64,000 bases of DNA from Epiperipatus broadwayi (Eukaryota > Onychophora > Udeonychophora > Euonychophora > Peripatidae): contig JAQFVV010000556.1 in the NCBI GenBank assembly GCA_028023455.1, positions 188,001-252,000 of the forward strand. Direction: 5' to 3'. Positions 12,184 to 22,401 of this stretch are shown piece by piece; within the stretch, counting starts at the first letter, position 1, and every line of letters begins with the position of its first letter. The notes under the pieces were generated by a model. The model saw only the letters and a list, made by a program, of their open reading frames with translations. It ran no database searches and was not told the origin of the DNA. Position numbers and translations under genes: made by a program.

Positions 12184-12961
12184 CAAATCTTGGTATAGTC
12201 CAACTATTCCTATTCTTCCTTTAATCTTACTGAAATTCCTAATCAATTGTATATACTCAATCATTACTCTCTCTGAAGGCTCTGACAAATTATTTGTCCC
12301 TACCATAACATACACATCTCTACTCCTTTCTTTATCTTATCTGTAACATCCCTATTTCTAGCTCCAGGCAGAGTAACTCTTACATACATGCTTTCTATTT
12401 TCCCTTGCAATTATATCTCCACATTTTTTAATTAAGTAAATCTCCTTGAATCTCCTACAAATACTGTCTCATAATTTGTGTTCCCTACTTCATCTGTAAT
12501 ATTTTCTTCCATTTTCTGGATTTCCTCATCTACTTCTTCCTATCATTCCTATTTAATAATTCCTTTAACTGCTCACACATTGCCTCTAATGATTTTAATT
12601 TTGCTTCTACATCCTTTACCTGTTCCTCTATATTACTTATTCTTTGACTAATCATATCCCTTGCCCTACTTATTTTTCCATCCATATCTCTTATCACTCC
12701 AATAAAAACATACTTGATCCTATCTTCCTCAACTACATTTTTCTCCATTTCTTTTGGCATTTTCTTTAAATTATCTACACTTAGAAACCACTTTTTTTAT
12801 TTCTTTAATCACATTTACATACTTTCTATATAGCCACAAACCTCTGTTTTATTTAAGCATTTCAAATGATAAACCTTGTCACATATGGTACACTCTATCA
12901 CAGCACACCTAATTTCTCTCTGTTCATTATATATGCATTGTGGTATACAAATACAATCCAT
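11960..12961 (-). pseudogene. LINE ORF1: PHD finger, coiled coil, SGNH esterase
   Basis: The start is placed at the ATG at 12961 just before the finger MDCICIPQC. The PHD-like finger ends CTICDKVYHLKC near 12845. A coiled coil follows (12530-12760, heptad-like, Glu/Lys rich: ISNIEEQVKDVEAKLKSLE). The esterase then shows FVGDS at 12447-12455 (nucleophile block), VMVGTNNL at 12289-12300 (block with Gly and Asn), and LYSKDVLHL at 11984-11998 (Asp-His block). Frame changes between blocks show decay. In CR1-group LINEs this esterase-bearing protein binds RNA or membranes; its exact role is unsettled. Confidence 0.75.
12110..12196. repeat. (AT)n inside an inverted duplication
   Basis: Two (AT)n runs (12113-12134 and about 12150-12180) surround a copy of CTACCAAGATTTGA; its inverse TCAAATCTTGGTATAG follows the second run. 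The 13-14 bp arms with an (AT)n loop form a perfect hairpin inside the esterase region of LINE copy A. It is likely a replication-slippage product. Confidence 0.75.
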
Positions 12962-12990
12962 ATTATTCCTACTCTATATTTAACTTTATG

Positions 12991-14118
12991 CTTCCTCTAC
13001 TACTCTTCAAACCCCTTAATACAAAGGAGAAAAACTTTACTTTCTTTCAATGGTGATCAATAATTGTGCTCTCCAACCTAAGGCCTCAAAATGTTATCTT
13101 CTTTTTCAAATAAATCACTTTCTTAAATTAAAAAAAAATTCTTTAGTAACAAAATTACTAAAAACCAACTAATCTTACATATAACTTAGTTATAAAGCCT
13201 TCTTACAGTAACCACCACAAAAAAAATCACTTTTATACTTAAAATAGCATAACGAAACACTTTCCAAACTTTATAAAAATTCTTCATGATCTTTCCAAAT
13301 TCAATTAAAACTATCTCTCTTGATCTCAATTTTACACATCCACACAGCAAGCACATAATTTTCTTAGTAATCAATTTTTTGAAAATAATTGCAAAATATA
13401 TATATATATAAACTTTAACTTATCTTGCAGAGCAAAATAGCCATGTCAGCATAGCAAGTCAATCCTGTCATGTATTATAAACTTTAGTAATCAATAGATG
13501 CTAAAAGCATTGGAATAGGGTGAATTCATGTTATGTTTGTTTGTTTAGTGTATGTTAAATATCTTTAGAATAACTTTATTTATCATGACAATTAACAACT
13601 ATATTGCAGCAATAAAATATACTCATGTGTCTAATGAATAGCTGATTTTTTTTCACATTAAATGTGTGCATGTAATATTTAATCTCTATTGGTTTCTTGC
13701 TAATATTTAGTTAAAAAAAAAAATCTTTCAAATTCAATTGCTATTAAATCGTCTTTATCTCAGATAAGAAAAGCAATATGCTAATTCAAAAGACTACATA
13801 AAACATAAGTACTTTATTTTAATTAAAGGTGTTACTTTATTTTTTTAAACATGTGATTGATACTCTAGGGATTAAATGATGTTAAATCTCAATGTGTTAG
13901 AAAGGTAAATTCTTAATCAGAAAATAATCAGCCTATTTACCAGCCATAAATTTGAAAATATCACTGGCTTTAACTACAGATTAATAATATAATAGATGTA
14001 AAGTGACGAAGATTAAATCTTCATGCTCTCATTCCGAAATGTTTTAGATCGGTCTATTTAATTGCATTTAGTTACAAAGATAAGATGTCCATTCTTATCT
14101 TTTAAAAGTCTCTATCTT
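12991..14118. other. AT-rich spacer, no gene seen
   Basis: Beyond the LINE 5' end only AT-rich sequence, a short (AT)n at 13399-13411 and poly-A/T tracts are visible. A 62-codon frame at 13186-13374 (minus) has no recognisable features and I do not call it a gene. Confidence 0.4.
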
Positions 14119-14298
14119 GAGTTTCAATTTGAGACTGTCCTGCATGCTCATTATAATATCGATGAGTTACAGTCGGAGGCTGATTACCTTCTGATTAAGA
14201 ATTACTAAGAGTTTCGATTTGAGAGTGTCTTGCATGCTCATTATAATATCGATGAGTTACAGTCAGAGGCTGATTACCTTCTGATTAAGAATTACTAA
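14119..14298 (+). repeat. 90 bp tandem duplication
   Basis: Two adjacent units, 14119-14208 and 14209-14298, each starting GAGTTTC and ending AAGAATTACTAA, differ at about five positions. No coding signal. Confidence 0.9.
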
Positions 14299-14578
14299 TG
14301 AAAACTGCTCTTGTAAATTATATTGTTATTAAAAGGTAAATTTTGTACGTAGCCTCACTGGCTAGACCATTACTCTCTTATTTTTATTCTCACTATTTAT
14401 TTATTTTTTTAGCTAAATATTGATCTAAATATCTTTTGTATATTATCAAAGGATTTAAACTTTGCACTAAGCAAAATGGTATTTGCTTTCTTGAAAAATG
14501 AAGAAAGTCTAAATGTGACTATAAATTTTATTTTTTTATTCAAATTCTAAACTTGTATAATTTAAAAATGTAAACAAT

Positions 14579-14740
14579 CGAAACCACTAAACATCACATG
14601 CACCATTCTTTATGCTTACACAAGCTGTTTACACAGAGGCAAAACCCTCTATACAATAGCATCACTTAATGCACACCAGTATCCATTGATTACTCTGGCT
14701 TGCACTGAGTGGTGTTACTGTATGGAGAGTTTTGCCTCCT
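14579..14740 (-). mobile_element. Miniature foldback of the hammerhead family with 10 bp TSD
   Basis: The element is flanked by TGTAAACAAT at 14569-14578 and 14741-14750. Its minus-strand 3' end reads GCATGTGATGTTTAGTGGTT, the terminus shared with the large hammerhead foldbacks. The rest is an imperfect hairpin, with GAGGCAAAACCCTCTATAC on the left pairing with TATGGAGAGTTTTGCCTC on the right. The ribozyme region is missing. It looks like an internal-deletion derivative that inserted as a unit. Confidence 0.75.
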
Positions 14741-14750
14741 TGTAAACAAT

Positions 14751-15060
14751 TTATGTACTATGGATATTATTGCTAATAGTTAACTGCTACTTACTGATCT
14801 AGAATATTTTTTCTTTATTTAAGTCTTTTATCCATGACAATTCCCAGAATAATGAGAATATTAGAGATATGAAGTTTAGCAATAACAGGAAAAATTGTGA
14901 TAATTCATTGCTAACAACTTTGAAAATGGGAATTAAAATGCAAAAAATAAATTATAGTGACATGAATGAAAGGAAGATAAAATTATAAAAATAAATTGGA
15001 AAAATGCTATTATTTGATATTATAGATAAGCAAATATGAAGAGAAAAATTTTTTTGAAGG
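14751..15060. other. AT-rich spacer, no gene seen
   Basis: AT-rich sequence with purine-rich stretches but no recognised motif or repeat. Confidence 0.35.
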
Positions 15061-15610
15061 TTGTTAAGTGTGTTTGTAATAAAAAGTTTGAATGATTAAG
15101 AATTTAATTGAATCTGCAATAGCAAAATCCAAATTAAGCAGAGCAATAAGCAGTTACATAAAAAAGATCACATGCATGGATGTTTTGACAACTGAAAAGC
15201 AAGAATATGAAGATATGCAAGCGTTAGTTTAAGAAAGAGCTTTAATAAAATTTATATATAATAATATTTCAGAAATTGAAAAGATGTCAGTATTAGATTA
15301 TTATACAGTAGAAAGAAAATATTTCAGGATATTAAATATCTATAAGCCATTAACAAAAATACTCCTAATATATAAAATATTTACATATTTAATATTAAAC
15401 ATCCCAAATAAAATCTTGGGAATGGAAGTAGAGATTCAGAATGGATAGTTTGTCAGAAGGAACTAATTAAAATGCATTATGGAGTAAACTAACATTATTG
15501 GATACAGAAAAGGCTTGCAGTATCATTAATAAAAAACATTGCCATTTTTATTACTTATTTTTTTTGTAAAAGAATTGAAGATTGAAATAAAAAGATTGAG
15601 GATAAGGTCA
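15061..15610 (+). pseudogene. Very decayed plus-strand LINE-like RT, possible
   Basis: Purine-rich plus-strand sequence reads in broken frames. The only specific match is LLDTEKACSIIN near 15497-15532, close to the RT motif A of the CR1-type LINE (IDTEKAYDRVN). It might be the upstream half of the plus-strand LINE remnant whose C-terminal part appears at 17940-23560. Evidence is thin. Confidence 0.3.
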
Positions 15611-16930
15611 TAGATTTTCATAATTGAAACACAAATAACACATATTGTGGACCCCCCATTCCCCCAACACTTCTCTCCACCCCCGTATATGTTTTGTTAA
15701 TGTTACTGAATTTTTTGCATATTAGAATTGTTATTAGAAATGTGCAGAGATTTGAAAAAACATACAAAAATTAAATTCCATGAGGAAATCTTTAATACAT
15801 TATAATTAATAGGAAAATATAATTGAAAGTATGGGAAATATATTTACTAGAAAAGTGGAGTAGACTAGATAATTTGTTAACTAGTGTAACTAAAAATGTG
15901 CTTTTCCCCTCATTTATCACTTTATATTTATTAATTATCAGCTGGTTATCGAGATTTGACTTTTTCTGATTGTATATTTCTTTCCAGGGGGTGAATTGAC
16001 ATGCCTACGCATTCATAGTATCTATAGCTCCGACCATCCCCTCCCATATGAAATTTTCCCATGTTCTGAGTCATCCTTCCCTTTTTGTGAAGTTTTCCTA
16101 ATATTCGGTCATTCAAAGGGTGAGAGAAAAGGCTTCGGCTGCTAAATACAAACATGGATGTACGTAAATTAATCCAATTTGGTCCCTCCAAAACTTAACT
16201 AACTCTCTCACTGCGCAAATGTCCGTGTTTATGGGCTATGGACCAAGTGCCAATCTTGCTATTATTTAACAAGAATCACCAAATTCGCTAACAATAAATT
16301 AACTCAATAAATTTTAAGCCTTTTCCCAGTTTATACTAGCTTATGCTCAGGGGTGGTGGCATAACCCGCCGGAGAAGAAACGGCAGGTGAATTAAAATCT
16401 CTCTCTTTCTTTTACCTTGATCTAACACATTTGTTTCTTAGACTTACTAAACATATATCAACACGCACTCTTAGAAAAATAATAATGGAATCTATTTCAA
16501 AACGTACAATATGTATTCCAAACAAAAAATATATAATAAAATGTAAAAGAGACAAATAAACAAATAAAAAAAATATAAAGTTTGTTTTGTTAAATTTAAA
16601 ATCTATTGATGCTTATTTGAAGAAATTATAAAGTGGCACACACATGTATATGACATAATATTCTGTTTACAGGATGTTATAGTAAAGAATATAAAAATCT
16701 ATGAAGCAAAATACGTATAAAGTTATTACACTATTTGATTTTTGGGTATTTAAAGATTGGAAACAATAGCAAATTTATTTACCGCTGTTTTGACAAGTCT
16801 TCTGAATTTAAAGTGAATATTTCTGAGTGCACTCTTTGTCTTTATCAATTCTTTTACCTTCATTCCATTTCCTTGGGTTAACGTGGATAAATCGCGAGTC
16901 CATTTGGTCTTTTAATTCAGGATTCTAATT
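15611..16930. other. Unrecognised spacer with GC-richer patches
   Basis: A C-rich patch occurs at 15650-15690 and a GC-richer patch at 16350-16395 (around CCGCCGGAGAAGAAACGGCA). An 81-codon minus frame at 15946-16191 lies in less AT-rich sequence but resembles no family I know. The remainder is AT-rich. Confidence 0.3.
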
Positions 16931-16949
16931 AACAAGTTCATAATTCCAT

Positions 16950-17125
16950 GACAGATCTGTGGAGTGGCGAAGACCAGTCGTAGGATTCATTCATTGTATG
17001 TTTTTATATATATAATATTTAGGGCAATCTGTTACTTAATATCTTACATGGCCTCGAAGGTACAGAAGGAGCTGAAGTCTAACATAGACCCCCAGCACGA
17101 TGAGAACTTTACCCTATGCATTTCG
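16950..17125 (+). other. Two coding-like blocks, possible host exon
   Basis: Block one at 16950-16985 reads MTDLWSGEDQS before a stop. Block two starts at the ATG at 17048 and reads MASKVQKELKSNIDPQHDEN with codons such as AAG, CAG, GAG, CTG, CCC and CAC that stand out from the AT-rich neighbourhood. There is a G at +4. The frame continues to 17299 but becomes low-complexity after about 17125, so an exon border may lie there. I recognise no family. A host exon or a fragment captured by an element are both possible. Confidence 0.25.
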
Positions 17126-17939
17126 TGGAGTTTCCTTTTTATCACATCTTGCCTTCTGCCTTCTCTCTGCAATAATTTCTCTAGCCACCAAAACTGCCCA
17201 CACCAAAAAAAAATGTCCTCGCTCTCGATCACATTTTTCTTTTCTTATCGCTCACAAGTCTTTTTAACCCAATACCCGAACAAAAGAAAAGCCACTTAGC
17301 AACTTGGTCTTAACTTGTGCTATTTTTGGAAACTCCCTCTAATTACGCTTTGTTGTTTACCTTGATAATTAGACAATAGGATCCTCAAGAATTTAATTTT
17401 TTAATGGACATTCCACCTGATCTTTTCTTTTAGCTAAACACAAAAATCATATCCACAAAATTTCGAAACTTGATAATATATTAATCTTATTCATTTAAAC
17501 GAAACATCCAACAAAATATATTAACTATATCCATTTCAATACCAATACAGTCCGTTTGACTAATTGATTCATGGAAGGTAAACAAAATTCTTTTCTTTTT
17601 TCCTTCATATTTTAAAATATTTGAAAATCTCTTGATTTTATTCATTTTTCTTACCCCCTTCAACACAATATTTGTCAATATACACGTATGCCACAAAATA
17701 AGAATAAAATAAGTGAGAGAAAGTAAAATAATGTACATTAATATTAGTAACCTATCACCGCTATTATTTATGTAACTATATATGTGTAGGCTGCATGGTC
17801 CTTTTCAAATATACAACTCGTGAAACAAAACACACACACATACATACATAGCCTGATTTACTCTTTTCCTTGTAACAGGGTTCGAATCCAGTTCCTGTTA
17901 TATTTAGGAAAAAATTATAATGACAATTAGGAATTAGAG
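17126..17939. other. AT-rich spacer with tRNA B-box-like site
   Basis: No gene recognised. At 17878-17890 the plus strand has GGGTTCGAATCCAG, a perfect polymerase III B-box consensus, inside a small hairpin (AACAGG / CCTGTT), but no A box is found upstream, so I do not call a tRNA. Dinucleotide CA runs lie at 17829-17850. Confidence 0.35.
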
Positions 17940-18127
17940 TTGCAACATTAAGCAACAAGTAGAATGCAAATGATCAAAAAATGATTAAAAATCTGATTTT
18001 TTTTTTATAACAAATATGGAGTATAAAACAGGCAAAACTCACTATATATATCGCCACACACAGCAAGCTAGAGTAATAAATGGATGCCAGAAGGCTTGTG
18101 CATAAAATCCCCATCTAGTGCCTACTC

Positions 18128-18186
18128 ATCCAATATCCCCAGACTAGTTTCTGACTTATGGCCTTCATCAGTGAGGAGCCTTGGAT
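18128..18186 (-). ncRNA. Hammerhead ribozyme core, element 1 copy a
   Basis: Minus strand: CTGATGA at 18165-18171, stem II AGGC/GTCA with loop CATAA (one A-A mismatch and one G-T wobble), GAAA at 18148-18151, ACTAGT palindromic stem III, and cleavage triplet GTC at 18142-18144. Stem I pairs TCCTCA with TGGGGA, and ATCC with GGAT further out. All conserved core positions are present; stem II is weak. Confidence 0.75.
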
Positions 18187-18479
18187 CTGAGAGCACTGCA
18201 TCTAGATATTAGGATCTAATGCAACCCTCCAGCAACCATCTTTTATCTCCATTTAACTACAAAACTATGAGTTTTAAATTGTAAACATTTTAGTGTTTTC
18301 AATCCAAGCCCATTAGCTGGTGTCTTTGGTTCTTTAATAACCATAGCCACCACTATCCTATTAGGCAGGATTGATTAAAACAGGCAAAACTCACTATATA
18401 TATTGCCACACACAGCAAGCTAGAGTAATAAATAGATGCCAGAAGGCTTGTGCATAAAACCCCCATCTAGTGCCTACTC

Positions 18480-18525
18480 ATCCAATATCCCCAGACTAGT
18501 TTCTGGCCTTCGTCAGTGGTGGCTA
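18480..18525 (-). ncRNA. Hammerhead relic, stem II shortened
   Basis: Minus strand: CTGACGA at 18510-18516 followed by AGGCCA, then GAAACTAGTC. Stem II has lost its loop and one arm compared with the neighbouring copies, so self-cleavage is unlikely. It marks the junction between the partial minus unit and the plus unit. Confidence 0.6.
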
Positions 18526-18727
18526 TGGTTATTAAAGAACCAAAGACACCAAAATTTATGGTACTGAACTGGGTTCAGACCCATATGACTATATAAGCTA
18601 ATGGGCTTGGATTGAAAACATTAAGGTGTTTACAATTTAAAACTCATAGTTTTGTAGTTAAATGGAGATAAAAGGTGGTTGCTGGAGGGTTGCATTAGAT
18701 CCTAAGATCTAGATGCAGTGCTCTCAG

Positions 18728-18787
18728 ATCCAAGGCTTATCACTGACGAAGGCCATAAGCCAGAAACTAGTCTGGGGATATTGTATG
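18728..18787 (+). ncRNA. Hammerhead ribozyme core, element 1 copy b
   Basis: CTGACGA at 18743-18749 (position 7 is free in the consensus), stem II AGGC/GCCA with loop CATAA, GAAA at 18763-18766, ACTAGT, and cleavage triplet GTC at 18770-18772. The upper strand of stem I is changed (CTTATCA instead of CTCCTCA), which weakens helix I. Confidence 0.65.
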
Positions 18788-19482
18788 AATAGGCACTAAA
18801 TAGGGATTTTATGCACAAGCCTTCTGGCATCCATTGATTACTCTAGCTTGCTGTGTGTGGCAATATGTATAGTGAGTTTTGCCTGTTTTAACAACAGTTA
18901 TACACAAGCATAAGAGGAGATGGTCATGTGATGTTTATTGGCTTAAATATGGAGTATATGCAATTATTTGCGAAGATATAATAACATCTGCTTTAATATG
19001 TGGAAATGAGATATTTGGTATTTTACCATAGGATTCAGAATATTTCCCCTAAAATTCAAAAGAAGATAAGTATATAAGGATTGCTTGGTGGTTTGGGCAC
19101 AGACAATGAAGCTCTTTGAGGCAAAATTAAAAGGTCATGTTTTGACTAAAGAAAATTAACAACAAAATAATAATATTTGGAAACCTACAAGATATAAATG
19201 AAAATACATCAATAAAAACAGTGTTTAACTGGATTATATGGATAAGATAGTGAAATTAATGGGACAGAATGATTTTACATTATGCAAATAGAGAACTTTA
19301 TTTCCCTTTTCTATGTATTTTTATTAGAAATGGAATAAATTTATAGGAAAATGATTACATATTTATAATTATGATGAGTGGAAAAAGAGGATAGATAAGT
19401 TATTCAAAGAAAAAGAAACTATTTAAAATAAATATAAATTAAAAAAAATAATTTAAAAATTTATGAAGTATAAAAGCATATA

Positions 19483-19600
19483 ATTCTATAATTAAATCAC
19501 TTCTTTTCTTTTCAAAAACTTTATTTGATGTATATATATATCCACTTGTTCCAACGTTTAGACTATTTTTACTCTATAGTCATTTTCAAGGATCTAGAAA
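19483..19600 (-). repeat. Penelope 3' terminal repeat with hammerhead-like stem
   Basis: In the element's sense the block reads CTTGAAAATGACTAT, loop, ATAGTCTAAACGTTGG. The pair GACTAT/ATAGTC is stem II; the GAAA box is mutated to TAAA here. It matches the 5' copy at 22950-23020. It ends at the target-site duplication. Confidence 0.7.
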
Positions 19601-19904
19601 AAAACATATTACATTATAACAAACTTCACATAATAAAACCCAAAAAACCCAAACAATATAAAAACACACAAAAAAATATATAAACCCCATAAAAATTAAA
19701 AATAAATAAAATACATTAAAATCAATTAAATTAAAACACAAAATATACACCACACTTACTTGACTCCCTTCTCAAAAAACTTTCCTTTTTTACATTTTCT
19801 TTTATCCAAAAAACCAATTGTTACAATAAAAAACTTAGTTCCTTTTTCTTTCTTATATACTTCAAAAATGAATTTATTTCCAAAAATAATTCTTTATCCA
19901 TTAC

Positions 19905-22253
19905 TTATCCAATTCTATTTAAAACAGGTTTATATCTTTTTATATATAAACTCTCTTTTACCATTCTTTCTTTATATAATCTAACCCCCTCCAACATTTT
20001 AATCTTAAAATCTGTATGTCCAACTTCCTTACTATGTATATTTACATTAGAATTCCTATCTCTCAAATGCTGTTTCAATCTTGTCTCTAATTTGTTCTTT
20101 GTTGTACCAATATATGATACATCTTTATTATCTTTTTTACAATCCAAACATTCTATTTTATAAATACCATTCATGTTTTCAACATTCCTATTTTTTATCA
20201 TATTACCTAAATTACATTTCCTTTTATATACTGGTTTCAACAATAAACCACATTCCTTACCATATTTCTTATTCATATCCCTCATTATCTTTTTAATCTT
20301 AAAAAAAAGTACTTTTTGACACTTTATACCCACTATACATAAATTCCTTCTTTTTTCTTTCTTTTTCCTCAATTTCCTCTCAATTTTGTCTATATTCTTT
20401 TTTCCACATAATTTATTAATAATCTTAATTGGATAATCATTTTTTACTGCCTCATTTTTTATACACTCCATTTCCTCCCTAAATAACCCCTCCTCTGAAC
20501 ATAGATTAATTCCTCTAACTATTCTATTATTAACAATATTAATCCTATGTATGTATTCAATATCTGATTCCCAATTACTCAATAATCCATAAAAAGTATC
20601 TTTTCTAAAAATACTAGTCTCAATCCCTACTCTATAATTTTTTATAACTTTTTTAATTTTAACATCCATATAATTAATTGAATTATTTATTTCTTTTTCC
20701 ATTGTAAATTTTATGTTTTCCTCAATTGAATTAATATATTTTAAAAAACATTCTGATTTCCTTTCATTCCCATTGAATACCAAAAAATAATCATCAATAT
20801 ATCTCACATAAAATATAGGTTTGTATCTAGTATCACCAAAATATCTTTTTTCAAAAAAATCCATATATAATGATGCCAGTAAACCACTTAAACAGTTTCC
20901 CATACTCAGACCTTTACACTGTTTATAATATTTCCCATTGTATACAAATATAACATCTTTACAGCATACACTCAACATGTCATATAATAAATGACTTTCT
21001 ATTTTAATATTCTTATTACCATCCTTGATATACATTTCCATAATTATTTCAACAGCTTTATTTGGATCTATATTTGTATACATATTACACACATCTAATT
21101 TTACAAACCATATATTTTTTACATTATTGTTTTTTTCTAAAAAAACTTTTAATTCTTTTATAAATTCATATGAATTATTAACATTATTTCCTCTTTCTTT
21201 CTTTCCATATTTTTTTAAAACCTTAGTAAATAACCATTTTGATAATTTTTCATAATATGCATCAATATTATTAATTATTGGTCTCAAAGGTATCCCAATC
21301 TTATGCGTTTTTGGTATCCCATGTATCTCAGCATCTTTAAAATCCATCCTCTTCAATTTCACTAAATCATTCACACCTATGCTTCCTTTTGAATACATTT
21401 CTGTTATAAATCTATTTATTTCTTTATTTTTCCCCACCCCCTCATTCTTCTTAATCCTTTCAAAACAATCCTCTTTTAATAATATTTCCATCTTTTCCCT
21501 ATACTCTTCTATCTTCATTACCACCATACTAGATGTTTTATCTCCCTTTAAAAACACCACATCATTATATTTACTCTTCATATTCATAATCATTTCCCAT
21601 TCATTATCATAACCAGATTTATCACTCTTATTCCTTCTTATATCATACTCCAATTCTTCCATCCTATATTGAAATTCCTTCATCATCCTTTCATACCCAT
21701 ATCTTTTTCTCTCATTACCATTATTCACACTACCTAAATCCTTTAATCTATCTATCATTAATTTACATTTTGCCTCTATTTCAAAAATCTCTTTTTGCAT
21801 TTCAATTTTTCTCACAGGTATATATTTTAATCCTTTTTCTAATATTCTCTTTTCATCCTCTTTAAAAACTTTATCTGTTAAATTAATAATAAAATTATAT
21901 TTATCATTATTACATTCCTTTCTATTCTCATATTTATTTCTATTATCATATCCTTTCCCAAATTTACTCCTAGCTTTGTTTTTATTCTCACATATATCCC
22001 TTTTATTTTTGTCTCTTATTAATCTCTCTATTTTCTTATTTTGTCTCAAAATCACTCTATTCTTAAAAATACCCATTTTATATATAAAAATATTCTTCAA
22101 TAATTCTTCTTCCTTTAAATTAATTAACCTTCTTAATTTTTCATATACATCTTTAACCCTCTTTAAAAACCTTTCTTTATCTCTATATAATATACGAATA
22201 CATCTTTTTACTAATTTCATTTGCAATCCATAAACATATTTCACATCAAACAT
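19905..22253 (-). CDS. Penelope-like reverse transcriptase with GIY-YIG endonuclease
   Basis: 782 residues, near the usual length for metazoan Penelope proteins. The N-terminal 220 are Lys/Arg/Glu rich and helical. RT: VVFLKGDKTSSMVV at 232-245, GIPKTHKIGIPLRPIINN at 312-329, motif A KLDVCNMYTNID (Asp387), motif B QCKGLSMGN at 445-453, catalytic RYIDD with Asp487/Asp488. A basic linker (630-690) leads to GIY-YIG: GIYKI at 696-700 with a C-x2-C pair (702/705), YIG at 714-716, Arg725, His729 and Glu767. The enzyme nicks target DNA and copies the element's RNA onto it. All catalytic residues I can place are present. The ATG at 22253 is the first in frame, but the true N-terminus may lie upstream in another frame. 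Confidence 0.93.
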   Translation of the reverse strand: MFDVKYVYGLQMKLVKRCIRILYRDKERFLKRVKDVYEKLRRLINLKEEELLKNIFIYKMGIFKNRVILRQNKKIERLIRDKNKRDICENKNKARSKFGKGYDNRNKYENRKECNNDKYNFIINLTDKVFKEDEKRILEKGLKYIPVRKIEMQKEIFEIEAKCKLMIDRLKDLGSVNNGNERKRYGYERMMKEFQYRMEELEYDIRRNKSDKSGYDNEWEMIMNMKSKYNDVVFLKGDKTSSMVVMKIEEYREKMEILLKEDCFERIKKNEGVGKNKEINRFITEMYSKGSIGVNDLVKLKRMDFKDAEIHGIPKTHKIGIPLRPIINNIDAYYEKLSKWLFTKVLKKYGKKERGNNVNNSYEFIKELKVFLEKNNNVKNIWFVKLDVCNMYTNIDPNKAVEIIMEMYIKDGNKNIKIESHLLYDMLSVCCKDVIFVYNGKYYKQCKGLSMGNCLSGLLASLYMDFFEKRYFGDTRYKPIFYVRYIDDYFLVFNGNERKSECFLKYINSIEENIKFTMEKEINNSINYMDVKIKKVIKNYRVGIETSIFRKDTFYGLLSNWESDIEYIHRINIVNNRIVRGINLCSEEGLFREEMECIKNEAVKNDYPIKIINKLCGKKNIDKIERKLRKKKEKRRNLCIVGIKCQKVLFFKIKKIMRDMNKKYGKECGLLLKPVYKRKCNLGNMIKNRNVENMNGIYKIECLDCKKDNKDVSYIGTTKNKLETRLKQHLRDRNSNVNIHSKEVGHTDFKIKMLEGVRLYKERMVKESLYIKRYKPVLNRIG

Positions 22254-22266
22254 ATTCTTAATTACT

Positions 22267-22401
22267 TTAATTTTTAAAAAAATTTGGTATTACCCTATTA
22301 TGCAAACAATTCTTCATAAAATTAATATCTAATTGTTTTTTTACCACTTTTAATTTTAATTTCACCCATTCATTAATTACCTTTACACATATATTACTCA
22401 T
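22267..22401 (-). pseudogene. Upstream 44-codon frame, probable Penelope N-terminus out of frame
   Basis: An ATG at 22401 opens 44 codons (MSNICVKVINEW at the start, CLHNRVIPNFFKN at the end), stopping at 22267-22269, just 13 bp before the main ATG and in a different frame. Penelope proteins commonly have an N-terminal segment with an IP-x-x-hydrophobic turn like VIPNFF. The stop follows T and A homopolymer runs (22271-22284). I infer a single-base indel that split the protein, but a separate small ORF cannot be excluded. Confidence 0.45.

Larger units (their letters stand above)
8590..12990 (-). mobile_element. CR1-type LINE, copy A (most complete)
   Basis: A 4.4 kb non-LTR retrotransposon reading from 12990 to 8590. 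ORF1 has a PHD-like finger, coiled coil and SGNH esterase. ORF2 has an APE endonuclease, RT and a C-terminal C-x2-C/H/C region. PHD and esterase domains in ORF1 are known from CR1-group LINEs, which is why I place it there; RT phylogeny would settle the clade. The copy is decayed: many frameshifts, and the RT catalytic box near 9757-9771 reads FADN. Copies B (27668-30906) and C (31495-33310) are 5'-truncated members of the same family in the same orientation. Confidence 0.85.
18026..18944. mobile_element. Hammerhead foldback element 1, 14 bp TSD
   Basis: Flanked by the perfect 14 bp duplication AAATATGGAGTATA at 18012-18025 and 18945-18958. Inside are a minus-oriented unit (18026-18376), a partial minus-oriented unit (18377-18525) and a plus-oriented unit (18526-18944), so the element is a head-to-head structure. 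The first two starts, AAAACAGGCAAAACTCAC, are 352 bp apart. Each part carries a hammerhead core (18128-18186 minus, 18480-18525 minus, 18728-18787 plus). The plus-strand end reads GGTCATGTGATGTTTATTGG, the family terminus. No protein is encoded. It is a close subfamily of the element at 60784-61760. Confidence 0.85.

Noticed and set aside
14119-14298. CRISPR-like repeat
   Set aside because: Just two adjacent 90 bp units without spacers, in a eukaryotic context.
17877-17890. tRNA gene suggested by GGGTTCGAATCC
   Set aside because: No A box, no acceptor stem and no anticodon arm upstream.
20081-22233. Several plus-strand frames of 70-85 codons inside the Penelope element
   Set aside because: They are antisense shadows of the 782-codon RT/GIY-YIG frame, rich in Phe, Ile and Ser as expected from T-rich complement.
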